Positions 21,520-34,176 of a stretch of DNA of 64,000 bases are shown piece after piece. Source of the DNA: Atrina japonica (Eukaryota > Mollusca > Bivalvia > Pterioida > Pinnidae). The notes beneath the pieces are model-generated. The model was not told the origin of the DNA, ran no database searches, and saw only the letters and a program-made list of their open reading frames with translations. Within the stretch, counting starts at the first letter, position 1, and the number at the start of each line of letters is the position of its first letter. The translations under genes were made by a program, and so were the position numbers. The stretch is taken from positions 592,501 through 656,500 of the forward strand of contig BROG01000153.1 in assembly GCA_030159075.1 (NCBI GenBank), in the 5' to 3' direction.

Positions 21520-24500
21520 AGAGTTTATGATCGGGTTTCTTGCTCGAAACCAATCGTGGTCACCGATTTCAACATCTGTTAACGATCTTCCGTCAGGTAG
21601 CTCATCTACATTTTGTTCCTTTGGCGTCACATCGCCTGTCTTCTGTTCTTTTTCAGCTTAAATTTTATCAAATATCGCCAATTCTATGTCATTTAGTTCA
21701 TCATTTTCATCTTTTTTTTCAGCAACTGGTTTAATGTTATTTTTTTCTTCCATGTACATACATATATTAATTAACCACTTGTCTTTGTATGCATCTGATT
21801 TCTTTTGTTTAACAATTGTGTCAATAAGTTCACTTGGTACTTCTATCGTGCCTGGTGTTTGTTGATGTATGCGATTATGTAGAAAACTCAAAATGTCATT
21901 GACTCGATTTTCTCTTGATATACAGCTTGTTTGTTGTTGACTGCTTGGTATACTGTGCAATTGGCTTTGTGGAAGACTCAACTCTTCGTTTCCCCTATTA
22001 TTTGACCACTTATCTTAAGTCATTTTTCTTTTTAACAAAAATAACATAAAAGCTTTATGTTGCTGTTGTAATGCTATTTTATGTTGATCTTCCCCATTAT
22101 ATTTTCGTCTGGGTTTAAGAATTGTATCCAATGGTAATGCTACATCCCTGTTATATAACAAGTAAAAGGTTGAGAACTTAGTAGATTCATTTGAATGAAA
22201 TGGCTGCTAATGTTGGATTTAAATATAAGTCACAAGTTTGGACATCATCAGATATTTTCTTAGCCATTACATCATGGAGGGTTCTATGAAATATTTCTAC
22301 TTTCCCATTACTTTGAGGACTATAGTAAGATGTTGTGATATGGTCTATATTTAACTCTTTTGGGTGTTTCTTGTACTGCTTTATTTACATTTTCTGGTCC
22401 GTTATCTGTTAGTATCTGAAGAGGGCAGCCATATCTTGGAAATATTTCTTCTAATATAAGATGGACTATATTATCAGCTGATTTATCATGTACACTAAAA
22501 GCTTCTGGCCATCCAGAATATAGATCTATAAATGATACGATGCATTTGTTACCTGATAAAGTGACTGGGTATGGTCCTGATAGATCTAAACCAATTTTAG
22601 CGAAAGGATAGGGTGCAATATCCGTTTTCTTAAGAAGTGGATGTGTTTTTCTTTGTCTTCTAGTTTGACACGTTACACATTGTTCTACATATTTGTGCAA
22701 CATTTGATACATTTTTGGGAAATAATATTTAGGTCTAATAATGTCATATGTTTTATCTACTGCCATGTGTCCAGCAAAATCATGGTGTTGCTTAATGACA
22801 ATGTTTTCTACATTTGCAGGTATATACAGTCTAAGCTTTGAATCTTCTGAATCTTGTTTTGAAAAAAAGTATAACAAACCGTCTATCACAATGAAACTGT
22901 TTTGTTCTCTCTTAGTGGTTCCTCCATTTTCCAATTTTACTTTAAGCTTTGCTATTTTCTCATCATTTTCTTGTTCTACGTTTATGTCTATATCCCCTGG
23001 TAGATCTATAAAGGGTTTAACTAAGTCATCAGGTGGATCTATCTTACAGCTAGCGTATTTCTTAGGTATGAACATATTTGTATTTAGTGCTCCTATTTTG
23101 AAGAATCTATCATCTATTTCTATCTCTGTATCTGACTCTGACTCAGAATTATCACTTGTTTCTTGACTGTCTGGTATTCTTGACAACAAATCAGCACAAC
23201 AATTAAATCTACCTTCTATATACTCAATCTTACTGTTGTAACCTGCAATACTGAGAGCCAATTGCTGTATTTTCTTATTTTGCATTGGTGAATCTCATAG
23301 ATACTTCAAAGGACGGTGATCAGTGCGTATCAAGAATTGGGCATCACGTAAGTCCAGTTTCTTAAGGGCAAAGGCTATTCCAAAACACCCCTTCTCTATT
23401 GTGGACCATTTTGTTTGAGAGTTACTTAATTTATGAGACAAATTATAGATAGGTTTTTCTTCTCCAGTATCTGTAATTTATGTAAGACAAGCGTCAACAC
23501 AAGTATCACTTGCATCTGTGCATAGCACATAAGGCTTGTTTGTATCAGGGTAAGCTAACAAAGGTATCACTGTTAAACTGTCTTTGAGAAAATCAAAGGC
23601 TACTTGACATTCTTTTGACCATTTGAATCTAGCATATTTCTTAGTTAACTCAATTAAAGGCTCGGCTATCTTTGAAAAATTTGGTATGAACCTCCTATAA
23701 TAACTACACATGCCAATAAATCAACTAACTTCTCTTACATTTTTAGGTACATGTAATGTTCTTATAGCTTTCACTTTCATTTCATTAGGTTTTACTCCCT
23801 GGTCACTAATAATAAAACCTAAGTATTCTATTTCTGTTTTAAAGAAGCTCGATTTCTTTAACTTCATTTTTAAACCATGCTGCCTGATCTTATCAAACAC
23901 TATTTGAATATGTCTTGTCTTAGATGTTCTTCTGAGTCTTTTGAAAATATTAAAATGTCATCCAAGAAAGCAGTGGCAAAATCCTCAGATTCTTGTAATA
24001 CTATATTCATAAGTTCTTGGAAGACAGCAGGCGCATTACTTAACCCAAAAGGCATCACATTAAATTGAAATAACCCTTTGTGACAAGTAAATGATGTTTT
24101 CTCTTTACTATCTTCATCCATTTGTATCTGCCAATACCCACTCTTAAGATCTAAACTTGTAAAATGTTTTGCATTTCCTAACCTAGCTAAGATGTCATCA
24201 ATCAATGGTAAAGGATAAATATAGGTTTCACTACCTTATTTAAAGATCTTAAGACCACACACATTCTTTTAGATCCGTCCTTCTTACCAACTACAACTAA
24301 TGGAAAAGCCCATGTTGACCTTGACATTTCTATAATATCTGCATCTAACATTTCATCTACTGCTTTGTCAATCACTTGTTTGTTAAGGGGCGTTCCATAC
24401 GGCCTATTTCTAATTTTCATTTTTACTGTATTTGTATGTCCTAATTCTGCATCTGTTTTCGCAAAGATATCTTTGTTTTCTTGCAATAAACTAAAAATAC

Positions 24501-24594
24501 TATTTTTATACTCTGAAGGCGCATCAATATCTTTAAAAGAATCTATATCTCCTACCGTATTATGTAGTAAGGCGGCAACGCTTACGTAGGGCAT
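21520..24594 (-). pseudogene. Gypsy-type LTR retrotransposon pol region (broken)
   Basis: Domains in minus-strand order. RT begins at 24202-24594 (GTPLNKQVIDKAVDEML, FPLVVVGKKDGS) and continues at 23900-24205 (LDLKSGYWQI, MPFGLSNAP and the catalytic FLDDILIFS). RT thumb and RNase H follow at 23286-23711 (YYRRFIPNFSKIA, LCTDAS, RTDHRPLKYL). Integrase lies at about 22290-23285: an HHCC zinc motif (HHDFAGH...CVTCQ), catalytic Asp in GLDLSGPYP, Asp in LTDNGPE, and Glu in SNGKVE just past a frameshift near 22320. A C-terminal tail runs to about 21520 (21658-21981). Gag and protease are absent and no LTR pair was found. Frameshifts occur near 24205, 23880-23710, 23290 and 22320. Confidence 0.85.
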
Positions 24595-25371
24595 AGCAGT
24601 TCCGCCATACTGGTTACCTTATACCTGTGAGCTTTATCCCGAGCCGAGTTTTTTCTCTGAACTAAACATACAATATAGACCAAACGTCACAAAGTTACTC
24701 AGTATTCCAGCTCAACTTTTCTTTCATTATTTCTACTATTTAATAGTGGTAATGTAATTGTTTGCTATCTTCCTGTGAAAAATGAATAAATATGTTGAAT
24801 TTATTCTGTTTTGTTTTTATAGAGTTTTATTCAAATGAACATTAATTTTGATCATTGTTTACAATTGAACGCCAGCAATATACAAATATGTCCGGTCACG
24901 GAATAAATTATGTTTGCTTTGCCTTTAATCATGAAAAGCTAAGTGATCTTGGGTACTAAAAAATGTGTTTACACCAGGACCTGATCAATCTTTCAATTTT
25001 AACAATCTATTCAATAGATGGATTTCATATCATATATTTTATCATAACAACCTTGTATTACATATTTTATATCACTATCATATAAATATATGAACAATAC
25101 ACAATAAAATAATCAGAAAACTTTAACAATTTATTCAATAAATGGTTTTCATTAACATTTAATCTATTATAACAATCATGTATTACTTATCATATATCAT
25201 AACGATGCTGAAATAACAATAAATAAACAATAAATAGTCCTCTAACGAGAGTACGCTGAAATATCCTACAGAGTTTATCTATCTACTCATTCTGTTAAAT
25301 TGAATTGTATTTATTAGTTAAACATTTTGCCTAAAGATGTGTAATATTAAATATACATGTTTGCAGTGACA

Positions 25372-25417
25372 GAGTCTGAAACATACTTGTTAGTACTACA
25401 TCGGGTGTTTCAGACTC
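25372..25417. repeat. Inverted repeat, hairpin
   Basis: GAGTCTGAAAC at 25372 and GTTTCAGACTC at 25407 are perfect inverse complements around a 24-bp loop. Confidence 0.6.
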
Positions 25418-26273
25418 CTGTAGATCTAAATATGAGGGCCCTAGCCCCCAGAACACAACTTTTCCAATTCACAGATCATCAAAAATAATATTTCTAATAT
25501 GGTAGACTGAACATGAGTAGGACTTAAATTAGGAAGAATATGAACATCATTCTTACTTTATATAATCTAAATTGGTCACAGGTACGTGTATAAATGTATC
25601 TGTCCTCTGATGTTCCAGTCACATTTTTCGTCACAAGAATGCTTATTAAGGACTAAAATTCACGAAGGACAGAAAATAAATTTGGCAAATCGCGAAGGAC
25701 GGGGAATGTGATGAACAAACAGCAAACCAACATTTTTTTTTTAAATTGGCCTCACCCGGGCTACAGAAAATAAAACACCATCATCACAGTTGACAACAAA
25801 TAAATATGTTCATATTGTGTATCAGATGAAGCCTACCCTTATTTAGTCATCCTTATTTTGTGTGATCTGTGAATAGGAAAAATTATTTTCTGTGACCTGT
25901 ACGTGTGATCGGACCTCCCGGTCTCCCCTCCCACCCCACAATTAGCCTCCGATACTAGTTTACTACCTAAGGCAGGTGAAGGGAGCCACTTCTCTTTGTT
26001 TACAGTGATAGTGATTTTGAAAATTACAATGAGGATGAACTAGTGATTTCACCATAATCATGATAATGCCTCACTCTGGATTTTATATTTTGATTTATAC
26101 GGCCGATCCGATTCCGTGAGTACAAAACAGCTGATCATGAACAATAATTCACGTGTGACTTGCCAGAAAATAGTATAACAGCATGAACAGTAATCTACAC
26201 TGTAGTTCCAACTTAATTTCAAATGGTAAGTTCAAATAAGTATATAACACTACATACCGATATCCACACATAG

Positions 26274-26275
<2 letters not shown>

Positions 26276-26306
<31 letters not shown>
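26276..26306. repeat. Short (TA)n
   Basis: About 15 TA units. Confidence 0.9.
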
Positions 26307-26315
<9 letters not shown>

Positions 26316-26643
26316 AATGATAACTTCTTTATTATCCTCATGGTTTCAAATATAATTCTATTTCTAGTAATCTGCTGTCGAAAATGATAGTACCATGCAT
26401 ACCTCTTGAAGCTTGGGGGCCATGGAAAATTCCGTCAATGTCGTTACACATAAATTACCTTCACTGTAGATGGAATTTTGTAAATATTGCTAACGACCGG
26501 ACCATCTATTTCCGGTTTAAATCATTATTCAATCGAATGGATAATAATGAGAGGTAAAATGTCAAAAGTACTAGATAACTTATTTCAGCTACCATTATTG
26601 AAACATCTATTACATTATAACTATAATTTAATTCATAACAATG

Positions 26644-26915
26644 GAGCCAGCCTAGCTCAGTTGGTATCGCACTCGCCTCTTGATCGTGAGGTTGTGAGTT
26701 CGAATCCAGCCGGCTGCAGGTTGGTTTCTTGTCATTCCGACTGAGACAGAAAAAACCGAGGTCCCGTGTCACAGTAGATGTCGACACGTTAAAGAACCCT
26801 CATTGCTCAATGGCTGTAAGTGCCGAGCAAAATGCCAGAATTTGGCCCTTCACCGGCATTTGGTGACGTCTCCATATGAGTGAAATATTCTTGAACAACA
26901 ATAAACAAACAAACT
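26644..26915 (+). mobile_element. tRNA-derived SINE, plus strand
   Basis: Same family as 320-609 and 6133-6421: GAGCCAGCCTAGCTCAGTTG head, GAGTTCGAATCC B box, the conserved GGCATTTGGTGACGTCTCC and an AAACAAAC tail. A 13-bp target duplication with one mismatch flanks it (ATTCATAACAATG at 26631-26643, ATTCATAAGAATG at 26916-26928). Confidence 0.9.
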
Positions 26916-26958
26916 ATTCATAAGAATGAATATTTTTCAATTCTGAACCCTAAAGTGA

Positions 26959-27339
26959 TGAAGATTTCATAAACTACTCACTGACAAATTATTGACACGG
27001 GGATATCGAAAACCGCATTTAAATTTTACCGTCGGTATAATAGTCTTGTTTGCGATTACTCTGTTTCACTAAGTGAAATGTTGAGTTGCCTTTTCGTTGG
27101 CGGTTGTTGAGACGTCTGTACCAATTGTGACCAGGATTCGTTCCTCACGTATTTCATAGGACTTGACTGTGGACTCACGGCGGGTGTGACCGGTCAACAG
27201 GGGATGCTTACTCCTCCATGGCACCTGATCCCACCTCTTGGTTTCCAGAGGTCCGTGTTTGTCCATTTTTACCGGATTTTTATCTATGTCCTGGACATTC
27301 TATTGATTTATACTTTGGTATATGAGATTATTTTATATA
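26959..27339 (+). mobile_element. PLE 3' fragment (RT C-terminus plus tail)
   Basis: It begins at AAACTACTCACTGACAAATT (the RT C-terminal coding region), with a small deletion relative to the other copies. It continues through GGCGGTTGTTGAGACG and the whole conserved tail to TATGAGATTATTTTATAT. Heavily 5' truncated. The minus ORF at 27069-27266 is the recurring tail shadow. Confidence 0.85.
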
Positions 27340-28790
27340 GGAACTATCGGGCAGTAATTATTGTATATGTAACCACAGGAACATGAAGTAGATACATGTA
27401 TGATTACGAAAACTTGATGGACTCGCTGTTTGTTTGTTTTTTGTTTAAACGATATTTCCGATATATCGAAGCGATTCGAGAAATCTTGATATGAAGAAAT
27501 TGTTTTAAGATAAATATCATATTTATAATAAATTATATGTGTTGAAATAAATGTAGTACTTACTCAATGATGCAATCTATGTTCACATATAAAATATAAT
27601 AATAATATTTTTTATGTAATAAATCAAATTAAAAACCGATCCCTATTTATTTCTCCCATTTTCAGATATATCATGAGTAAGATCTAATGCAATCGGCTAT
27701 GGGGTCACGTTCCAATGACCTCGTAGGTGTGTCATTTTCAATGCAAAAAAATTAATGCAACTTACACAATATACTACAAACGAAACTCAAAGGTAGCTGA
27801 GTTATTCTTATATTTACAAGTACAATGAGACTAAATTAAATCATAACAGTGATGAAAACCTCATTTTTGGCACAATGATACAAGATTATACTTCAGTAAA
27901 ATGAAATTGTAGCAGGCAAAAATGTCTTACTTAGGTTGTAGTACAATATACTCTTCTATTTTTGGACAATGGCAGTGGGTATATATTGTGGGTTTTTTTT
28001 TTTTTTTTTTTGGTTTTTTGTCTCGCCTGCAAAGCAGAAGTGATACATAGGGGTCGCTAATTCTCTCCTATGTCAGCCGTGGTGTCGTCAACCTTATTGT
28101 TATTGATACTGGTAGTATTGAAATAAAATAATATATACACACAAATTTTGTCCCCCAAAATTATATAATTATACAATGTATTAATAACCCAGAAAGAACA
28201 ATATTAGAAAAATTATTGATGAAAACTACAGAGATTGTTGTAATTTTTAATAAATTGTGTGATACTGTGTCGGAATCAAAGGGGTGGCGTAAAGGCTAAA
28301 ATAATGTCTGTACAACCTTCACAATATTTTTCTGTAATGAATAAATGATTCCAAAAAGTGTAAAAGTATCGTGCCCTGCTAGTCTTGGTTAACTTAATCT
28401 ACTCTTATTCACCTTTAACTTAAAATGTGAGGTAACCATGCCTTAGCTTGATAATTTTGACTTTTTATGATTTATCCTAGAATTATTATCAGCTAAGGAT
28501 TGCAAATATATAACTACTAAGTAAAAAACAATGTTATTTTGATTTTAGATGGTTATAGGAATAAAAAGATATACATTTTCCTACAGTTAATGACCTGCTA
28601 TCCAAGAAATAAAATATAAAAATTAAGATTTAACACAGGATAATTTATATTTTAAAAGATATGTTGAAAATTACAAAACAAATTGCATAATGTCCCTAGA
28701 ATTTTGTAGATGATAATAGTTGATTAAAGAAACATTTTGTCAGAAAACAGATCTGCAATTATCCCTAATAAACTTTCTATTTTTTAACAG
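27340..28790. other. Stretch without a recognised gene
   Basis: An upstream exon of the Harbinger transposase should lie here, since an acceptor begins at 28791, but I could not identify it. A poly-T run near 27990-28012 is followed by CTCGCCTGCAAAGCAGAAG, which looks like part of an interspersed repeat. Confidence 0.35.
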
Positions 28791-30662
28791 GATTTCCAAA
28801 AGTAATTGGTTGCATTGATGACACATTTATAAAAATCAAACCACCCAGAGCCGGATTATGTGAACAGAAAAGGATATCATTCCTTAAATGTGCAGGTAAA
28901 AATTAAAAATTGTTTATGTCATTTCCATGTTTAGATAGATGATTATCTCTGATATTGTCATTTATGAGTAAGTTTCCACAATAAATTGGGAAATTCCTTA
29001 TATTTTTTAGAATTTTTATAAGTTTTTTCAACAAAAATGCATGAATCCCTGCAAAAAAAATTCAAATTACCTAACAGTCAAAATTCTTAACATAATTTAA
29101 AGTCTCCCCATGAGATCCAATGTAAAATTTCCAAGGTTTTCAAATCTGATGTATATAAAATTTTAATATCTGTATTATGTTTTTGTTTTAAAATATTCTT
29201 TATACGTTTTGCTTATCCTAAGATAATATTGTATATTATTATATATTAGATTTACAGTAATTCTGAAATACATGTAGTCCTAACTGGTAATTATACATTT
29301 CAGATGGTGTGCGATCCTAATTTTAGAATAACATCGACCAGCATTAACTGGCCTGGGTTTTCAACCCATGACAGCCGAATTTGGAAAAATTCAGGCTTGT
29401 GTAGACAGTTTGAAGAAGGTAAAAAAAAAAATTATGAAATGAGTGAATTAAATTCCATCATTCCAATTTCCTCTTTACATGCATTTTAATCACTACCTGT
29501 TCACATTGACAGATTTTTACTGTCCCAAGTAGTACCAGTTGCGCATAAATCAACCTCTTTTTTAATGGGGGTTTGGACGGGGGGTTGGGGGGGGAAAGTT
29601 CAGGTGTAGGGGGGGGCCCCACCTATTAAAAGTCGGGGAGGGAGGAACCACTACTTGTTTGGGGGGGGGGTCTTGTGTCCCTAAAGAGGACTATATACTA
29701 AATTAACTTATTATTCATTTCAGTTACATGTTATATATATTTAGTTACTTTGGGTAGACTTAAAAAATTAGTGAGCAAAAGATTAACGGATCAAAAGAAC
29801 AAACTTTTAAATTTTTCAAGATATGCACCTTAAAGCTGGAAATGCAAATTGTTCAAATGGTGTGAAACTGAAAGCTGGAAAAGCAAATTATTTTAATTGT
29901 GTTGATTACATATATAAAACCAGGGGAAAACACATACATGTATACACAATTTCATAGTGTTAATTGTGTTTGTCAAATCCTATGTCTCATCCTATGAAAG
30001 TATTTGATGCATGCCTGAGTGGTCATGGCTTCATGGTAAAGTTCTCAAGTAAATTAAAAACAGTTTCAGATTTGCCTCAATTGTATCACTTTATTACTGT
30101 CCTCAACTTGAGGAAGTTAAATACAAGCTCCCACCTATTGAGTTTGACATAGCACAATTAAAAAAAATAACAGCATAGGATTCAATCTTTAGTATGTCAA
30201 AATTTAGGAACCATGCAACATATAACATGCAAATGATTTCATATAAGCATATATTTGTGTTACAGGAATACATGATGGATTACTTTTGGGGGATTCAGGG
30301 TATCCATGTACAAAGTATCTGATGACACCTTTCCTTGCTCCACAAAATACTGCTGAAGAAAACTTCAACAGATCACTTTGTCGAACACGCGTCACCATAG
30401 AACAATCATATGGAATTCTGAAAAGACGTTTCCAAGCACTTCACTATGGTCTTTTGACAAATGTCAAAACAGCTGTTACCTATATATTTGCCTCAATTGT
30501 TTTACATAACAAACCACCCAATAGGGGATAGAGAGGGGGGATATTTTAATTACAAATGATACTAATGATTTCATAGACAGAGATATAACTGATATACAAA
30601 TTGAACCACGACATGATGGTAGATTAAGAAGGAATGATATTGTTCATGCTTTTTTTTCATAA
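28791..30662 (+). pseudogene. PIF/Harbinger (HARBI1-like) transposase, spliced, 5' partial
   Basis: Three exons: 28791-28895, 29304-29418 and 30266-30662. The joins work: ...SLNVQ|MVCDPNF and a phase-1 join into GIHDGLLLGDSGYP. DDE nuclease residues are visible: first Asp in GCIDDTFI, second in STHDSRIW, Glu in RVTIEQSYGILKRRF. The C-terminus reads out of frame after about 30530 (GRLRRNDIVHAFFS, stop at 30660-30662). There is one frameshift in the first exon near 28858 and one near 30535, so the enzyme is probably dead. The N-terminal helix-turn-helix exons were not found. It pairs with the minus-strand Myb-like gene, the usual two-gene layout of these elements. Confidence 0.8.
29571..29672 (+). 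repeat. G-run cluster in the transposase intron
   Basis: Six or more runs of four to ten G within about 100 bp. It has G-quadruplex potential on the plus strand. Confidence 0.6.
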
Positions 30663-32527
30663 ATGCATTTATTACATTTTCTGTATTGAAAAATATATAG
30701 ATCTGTCAAAAGTTTCCATTCATATCACATTTATGATACAAGATTTCATTATTATATAACAGCCTTGCAACAAAGGTATGTAAATGTACCTATATTTTAT
30801 AAAATGTAATAAGCACATACTAATCTCAACGTAAAATATATTTGTTCTGCACTTAAATAGAGCATGCTTATTATTATTTCCTTCCTAAATTTAATTTTAA
30901 TTGTTATATGCACACGTACGTGTGTTAAACATATTCTAAATTTTGAGTATGTTTTGATACATACAAATATGTTAACATTTTAAATTATATATTATATATT
31001 ATCATGATATTGTAAAAGGAAATGATACTTTCAAAATTCAAAATTCACTGAAATATTTTACTGAAAAATGACTTAATTTCCAATGTGAGATCATAATTAA
31101 AAAATTCTTTAGATCAAAATATATAATTCTAAGAGATATTTAAAATTCACTAATTTTCATTAAATAAAGATATAACAGGGTACTGTAATGAGAGTTCTGA
31201 AACAAGTTTGGATTTTTGAAGAGAAAGAATTTCTTTCTTCAAAGCCAGAACTTCTCTTTCTTCTTTTATTTTTAAAATTTCCTCCTTAATTCTTTTATTA
31301 TCAAGCTGAAGATTTTCAATTTCCAGTTCAGCTAATTTCCTTCTTTGACCTACAAAGTATAAATAAAAAAATGTTACTTCATAGATAGGTAAATACTGAG
31401 TACATATGAAGTTTAGTAAATATGTTGACTACATATAAAGTTCTCTGCATTTAGTAACAGGACCTATCAATATATCTAAACTATAATAGTTAATTTAAAA
31501 GTGTAATGCTTAATGATAATATAATTTTTTCATTAAAGTCACCTTTGCTCTCCCTGTGTCTCTTACTTGTTGATCCTGTAGCTTGTAATGAAATATCATC
31601 TGAAAAATGTAAAATTGTATTATTTATTGATTAAAAAATTTCTATAGCTTATAGATACACATGTAAAATGAAAAATTAACAATAATAGTAACAAGATATA
31701 GTAAAAACATGGAGATCATATAAATTTCATTTTCAAATAATTTACACCTGGAATATGTGTCTTATGATACAAAGAAACTGTAATATTTGAATTGCAAATA
31801 ATTATTTATGAAATTTTAATAACATTAACAGGTGTTTCCGAAAATTACATAGTTGACTATGTATGATAAATTGTATGGGTCTTAAATATGCATATGTAAA
31901 TAATGTCACATTTATGATACTCAGTTTGAAATTTCAATTTTTGATCGATGAAAGGCTTACAAAATGGACAATTCAAAACTTGAATTATAGATGTTAAATG
32001 AATTGAAACTCATAATACTTCTGTACAGTAACCTTTGTCTGTCATCTTAGTGCTTAATAAAAATAATTTTTTGAATGGTATCTATCTAAAGAGATAGATA
32101 CTTGTGGATGTGTATATTGTTATAGGTATTAGTGTTTTATATATATACATTGTGTACAAATGGAAATATAATTTTCTCAAAATTTAAAAGGAAATGAATA
32201 TTGATGTGACTGGTATATAAAACAATTAAATATTTATATTAATTAATATTTTTCAACATACCATCTATCACTGGATCAGATTCTGCTTCTGGCGCTCCTA
32301 GTTGCACTGTTTCAACAGGTGTATCTACAAGTTTGGATAAAATAAATATAGTTTCAAGTGTAATAATTAAATCTTTTATTTATCATTTAAATCAATGGAC
32401 ATTTGGACATAGCAACAGCTGTGAATCAGGTGAGCTAATAAAATAGACTGATTAATTGATTGACATATGAAGAGACAAATTGTTTTATTCTGACAGACAG
32501 AGACAGACAGATAGATAAAAGACATAT

Positions 32528-32665
32528 ACAGTGAAACCTGTATGTAGGGGCCACCCAAGGAACCAGAGAATATTGATCTTTAATACAGGTCAATATTCTC
32601 TGGTCCCTTATAAGGGTCACCTGCACATAAAGGCTTTATGTGCAGGTGACCCTTATACACAGGTT
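32528..32665. repeat. Foldback repeat with two nested hairpins
   Basis: Outer ends AGTGAAACCTGTATGTA and CTTATACACAGGTTTAA are partly inverse. Inside, ACCAGAGAATATTGA pairs with TCAATATTCTCTGGT, and AAGGGTCACCTGCACATAAA pairs with TTTATGTGCAGGTGACCCTT. It resembles a MITE inserted in an intron of the Myb-like gene. Confidence 0.65.
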
Positions 32666-32750
32666 TAATTTAGTTGAAGTATGCAATCAAGGGATTTTTC
32701 AAAACTGGCCTTTATAGACAGGTGATCCTTATATAGAGGTGACCATCAAC

Positions 32751-32854
32751 AGGTCGACAGGGGATGCTTATTCCTCCACAAAACCTAATCCCACCTTGAT
32801 TTTCATAGGTCTCTGTTGTCCATTTTTACCAGATTTGTATCTATGCCCTGGACA
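32751..32854 (+). repeat. Diverged PLE tail fragment
   Basis: AGGTCGACAGGGGATGCTTA, then TTTTCATAGGTCTCTGTTG and TGTATCTATGCCCTGGACA, match the distal PLE tail with about one change in eight. Confidence 0.75.
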
Positions 32855-34114
32855 GGAATACAAAGAAAAATTGAAAATAAATATTCAAACAGTCTGAAAA
32901 ATAGATTAACAGATAGACATATATTTATACGTTTATGTCTGTGTATTCTTATCATCAGTTTGTTGAACCAGAGCATGGTCTTCTTGAGTTAATAGGTCTG
33001 TAAAAGAACATAAAGGTAATTTGTAACAGAGAACTAAAAAATTTTTAAATTTCCATTTATTATTCTCTTTATACATCATGACATTTAAATTTGATAAATT
33101 ATAACATATATGTTTAAATGCTACTTATATTCATCATTTATTATTGGGGATTTTGAAAAGTACACCTAGAGCGATGATCTCATCCTGTGTTAATTACTTT
33201 TAATTTTTATAAAGATAATCATTCAGTTGTAAAAATTGTATTGAATTTTTACTCACCATCTGAGTAAATTCCACATGTGAGTCCGGACACATTTGGCCTT
33301 CCTTCATTCAAATCCAGATAAGTGGATTCTGCCCTTGAATAAATGTTAGCAGGACCACCTCCAGTCTTAGGCCTTTTTGACTGGTCAAGTTTTTCTTTGC
33401 CTGACCAAAAAAATTTTTTTTTTAATTTAATAATTACAATAAATTGTAAATTTGATTCATTCTAATCTAATACATGAAATTTTTAAACTGATTAAGAAAT
33501 TTTCAACAATTCTACTTGATAATTTTAATTGTCTTAGGTATATATCAAATGCATATTACATTTGTTTGAATTGATACCAAAATTCATGAATTTTTTAGGA
33601 CAAAATCTTATTCTTTGGCACATGTAAAAAAAGAAATGCATTACTTCGCTGTTTTATATTGTAATACTTCTTCTTTATCTCTGGAACTTCTCTTTTTTGC
33701 TGAGGAACCTTCTAGATAATTAAATAATATGCATTTTAATTATATTATCAAAGTATTTGATTAAATAGTATACATTTTGTGTGTTATGTCTCAGTTCAAA
33801 TTTGAATAGAGTAATTCAACATTTGTTTTTTAAAAATACTACAATAAAATTTTTTCCCATCAATGATAATTCCTTCATATTTTTTCCCCCCTGACAAAAA
33901 GGGCAATTCTAATTGTGGTATGCATATAGAAATAGTAAAATTTAATTAAATTACAAGTGAGGAATTTCCAAATTGGGTTTCTGAAGCAATGTATGCCTGT
34001 GTATGTGCAATTTTACACGATATGTAGAATAGTAAGAATTATTATGCCTGTGTATATATCTTTTCACATAAATAAATAATTAAAAGGGAAAGGAATTTAA
34101 AAAAAATTGTATTT

Positions 34115-34115
<1 letters not shown>

Positions 34116-34170
<55 letters not shown>
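34116..34170. repeat. (TC)n microsatellite
   Basis: About 27 CT units. Confidence 0.95.

Positions 34171-34176
<6 letters not shown>

Larger units (their letters stand above)
24595..26630. other. Gene-free AT-rich stretch
   Basis: Holds an approximate direct repeat (AACAATCTATTCAATAGATG at 25005 and AACAATTTATTCAATAAATG at about 25126, period near 120 bp) and a short TA repeat. No coding signal was found. Confidence 0.4.

Noticed and set aside
22641..23166. Plus-strand ORFs across the Gypsy integrase (22641-22841, 22741-23166)
   Set aside because: Antisense shadows of the clearly recognisable minus-strand pol gene.
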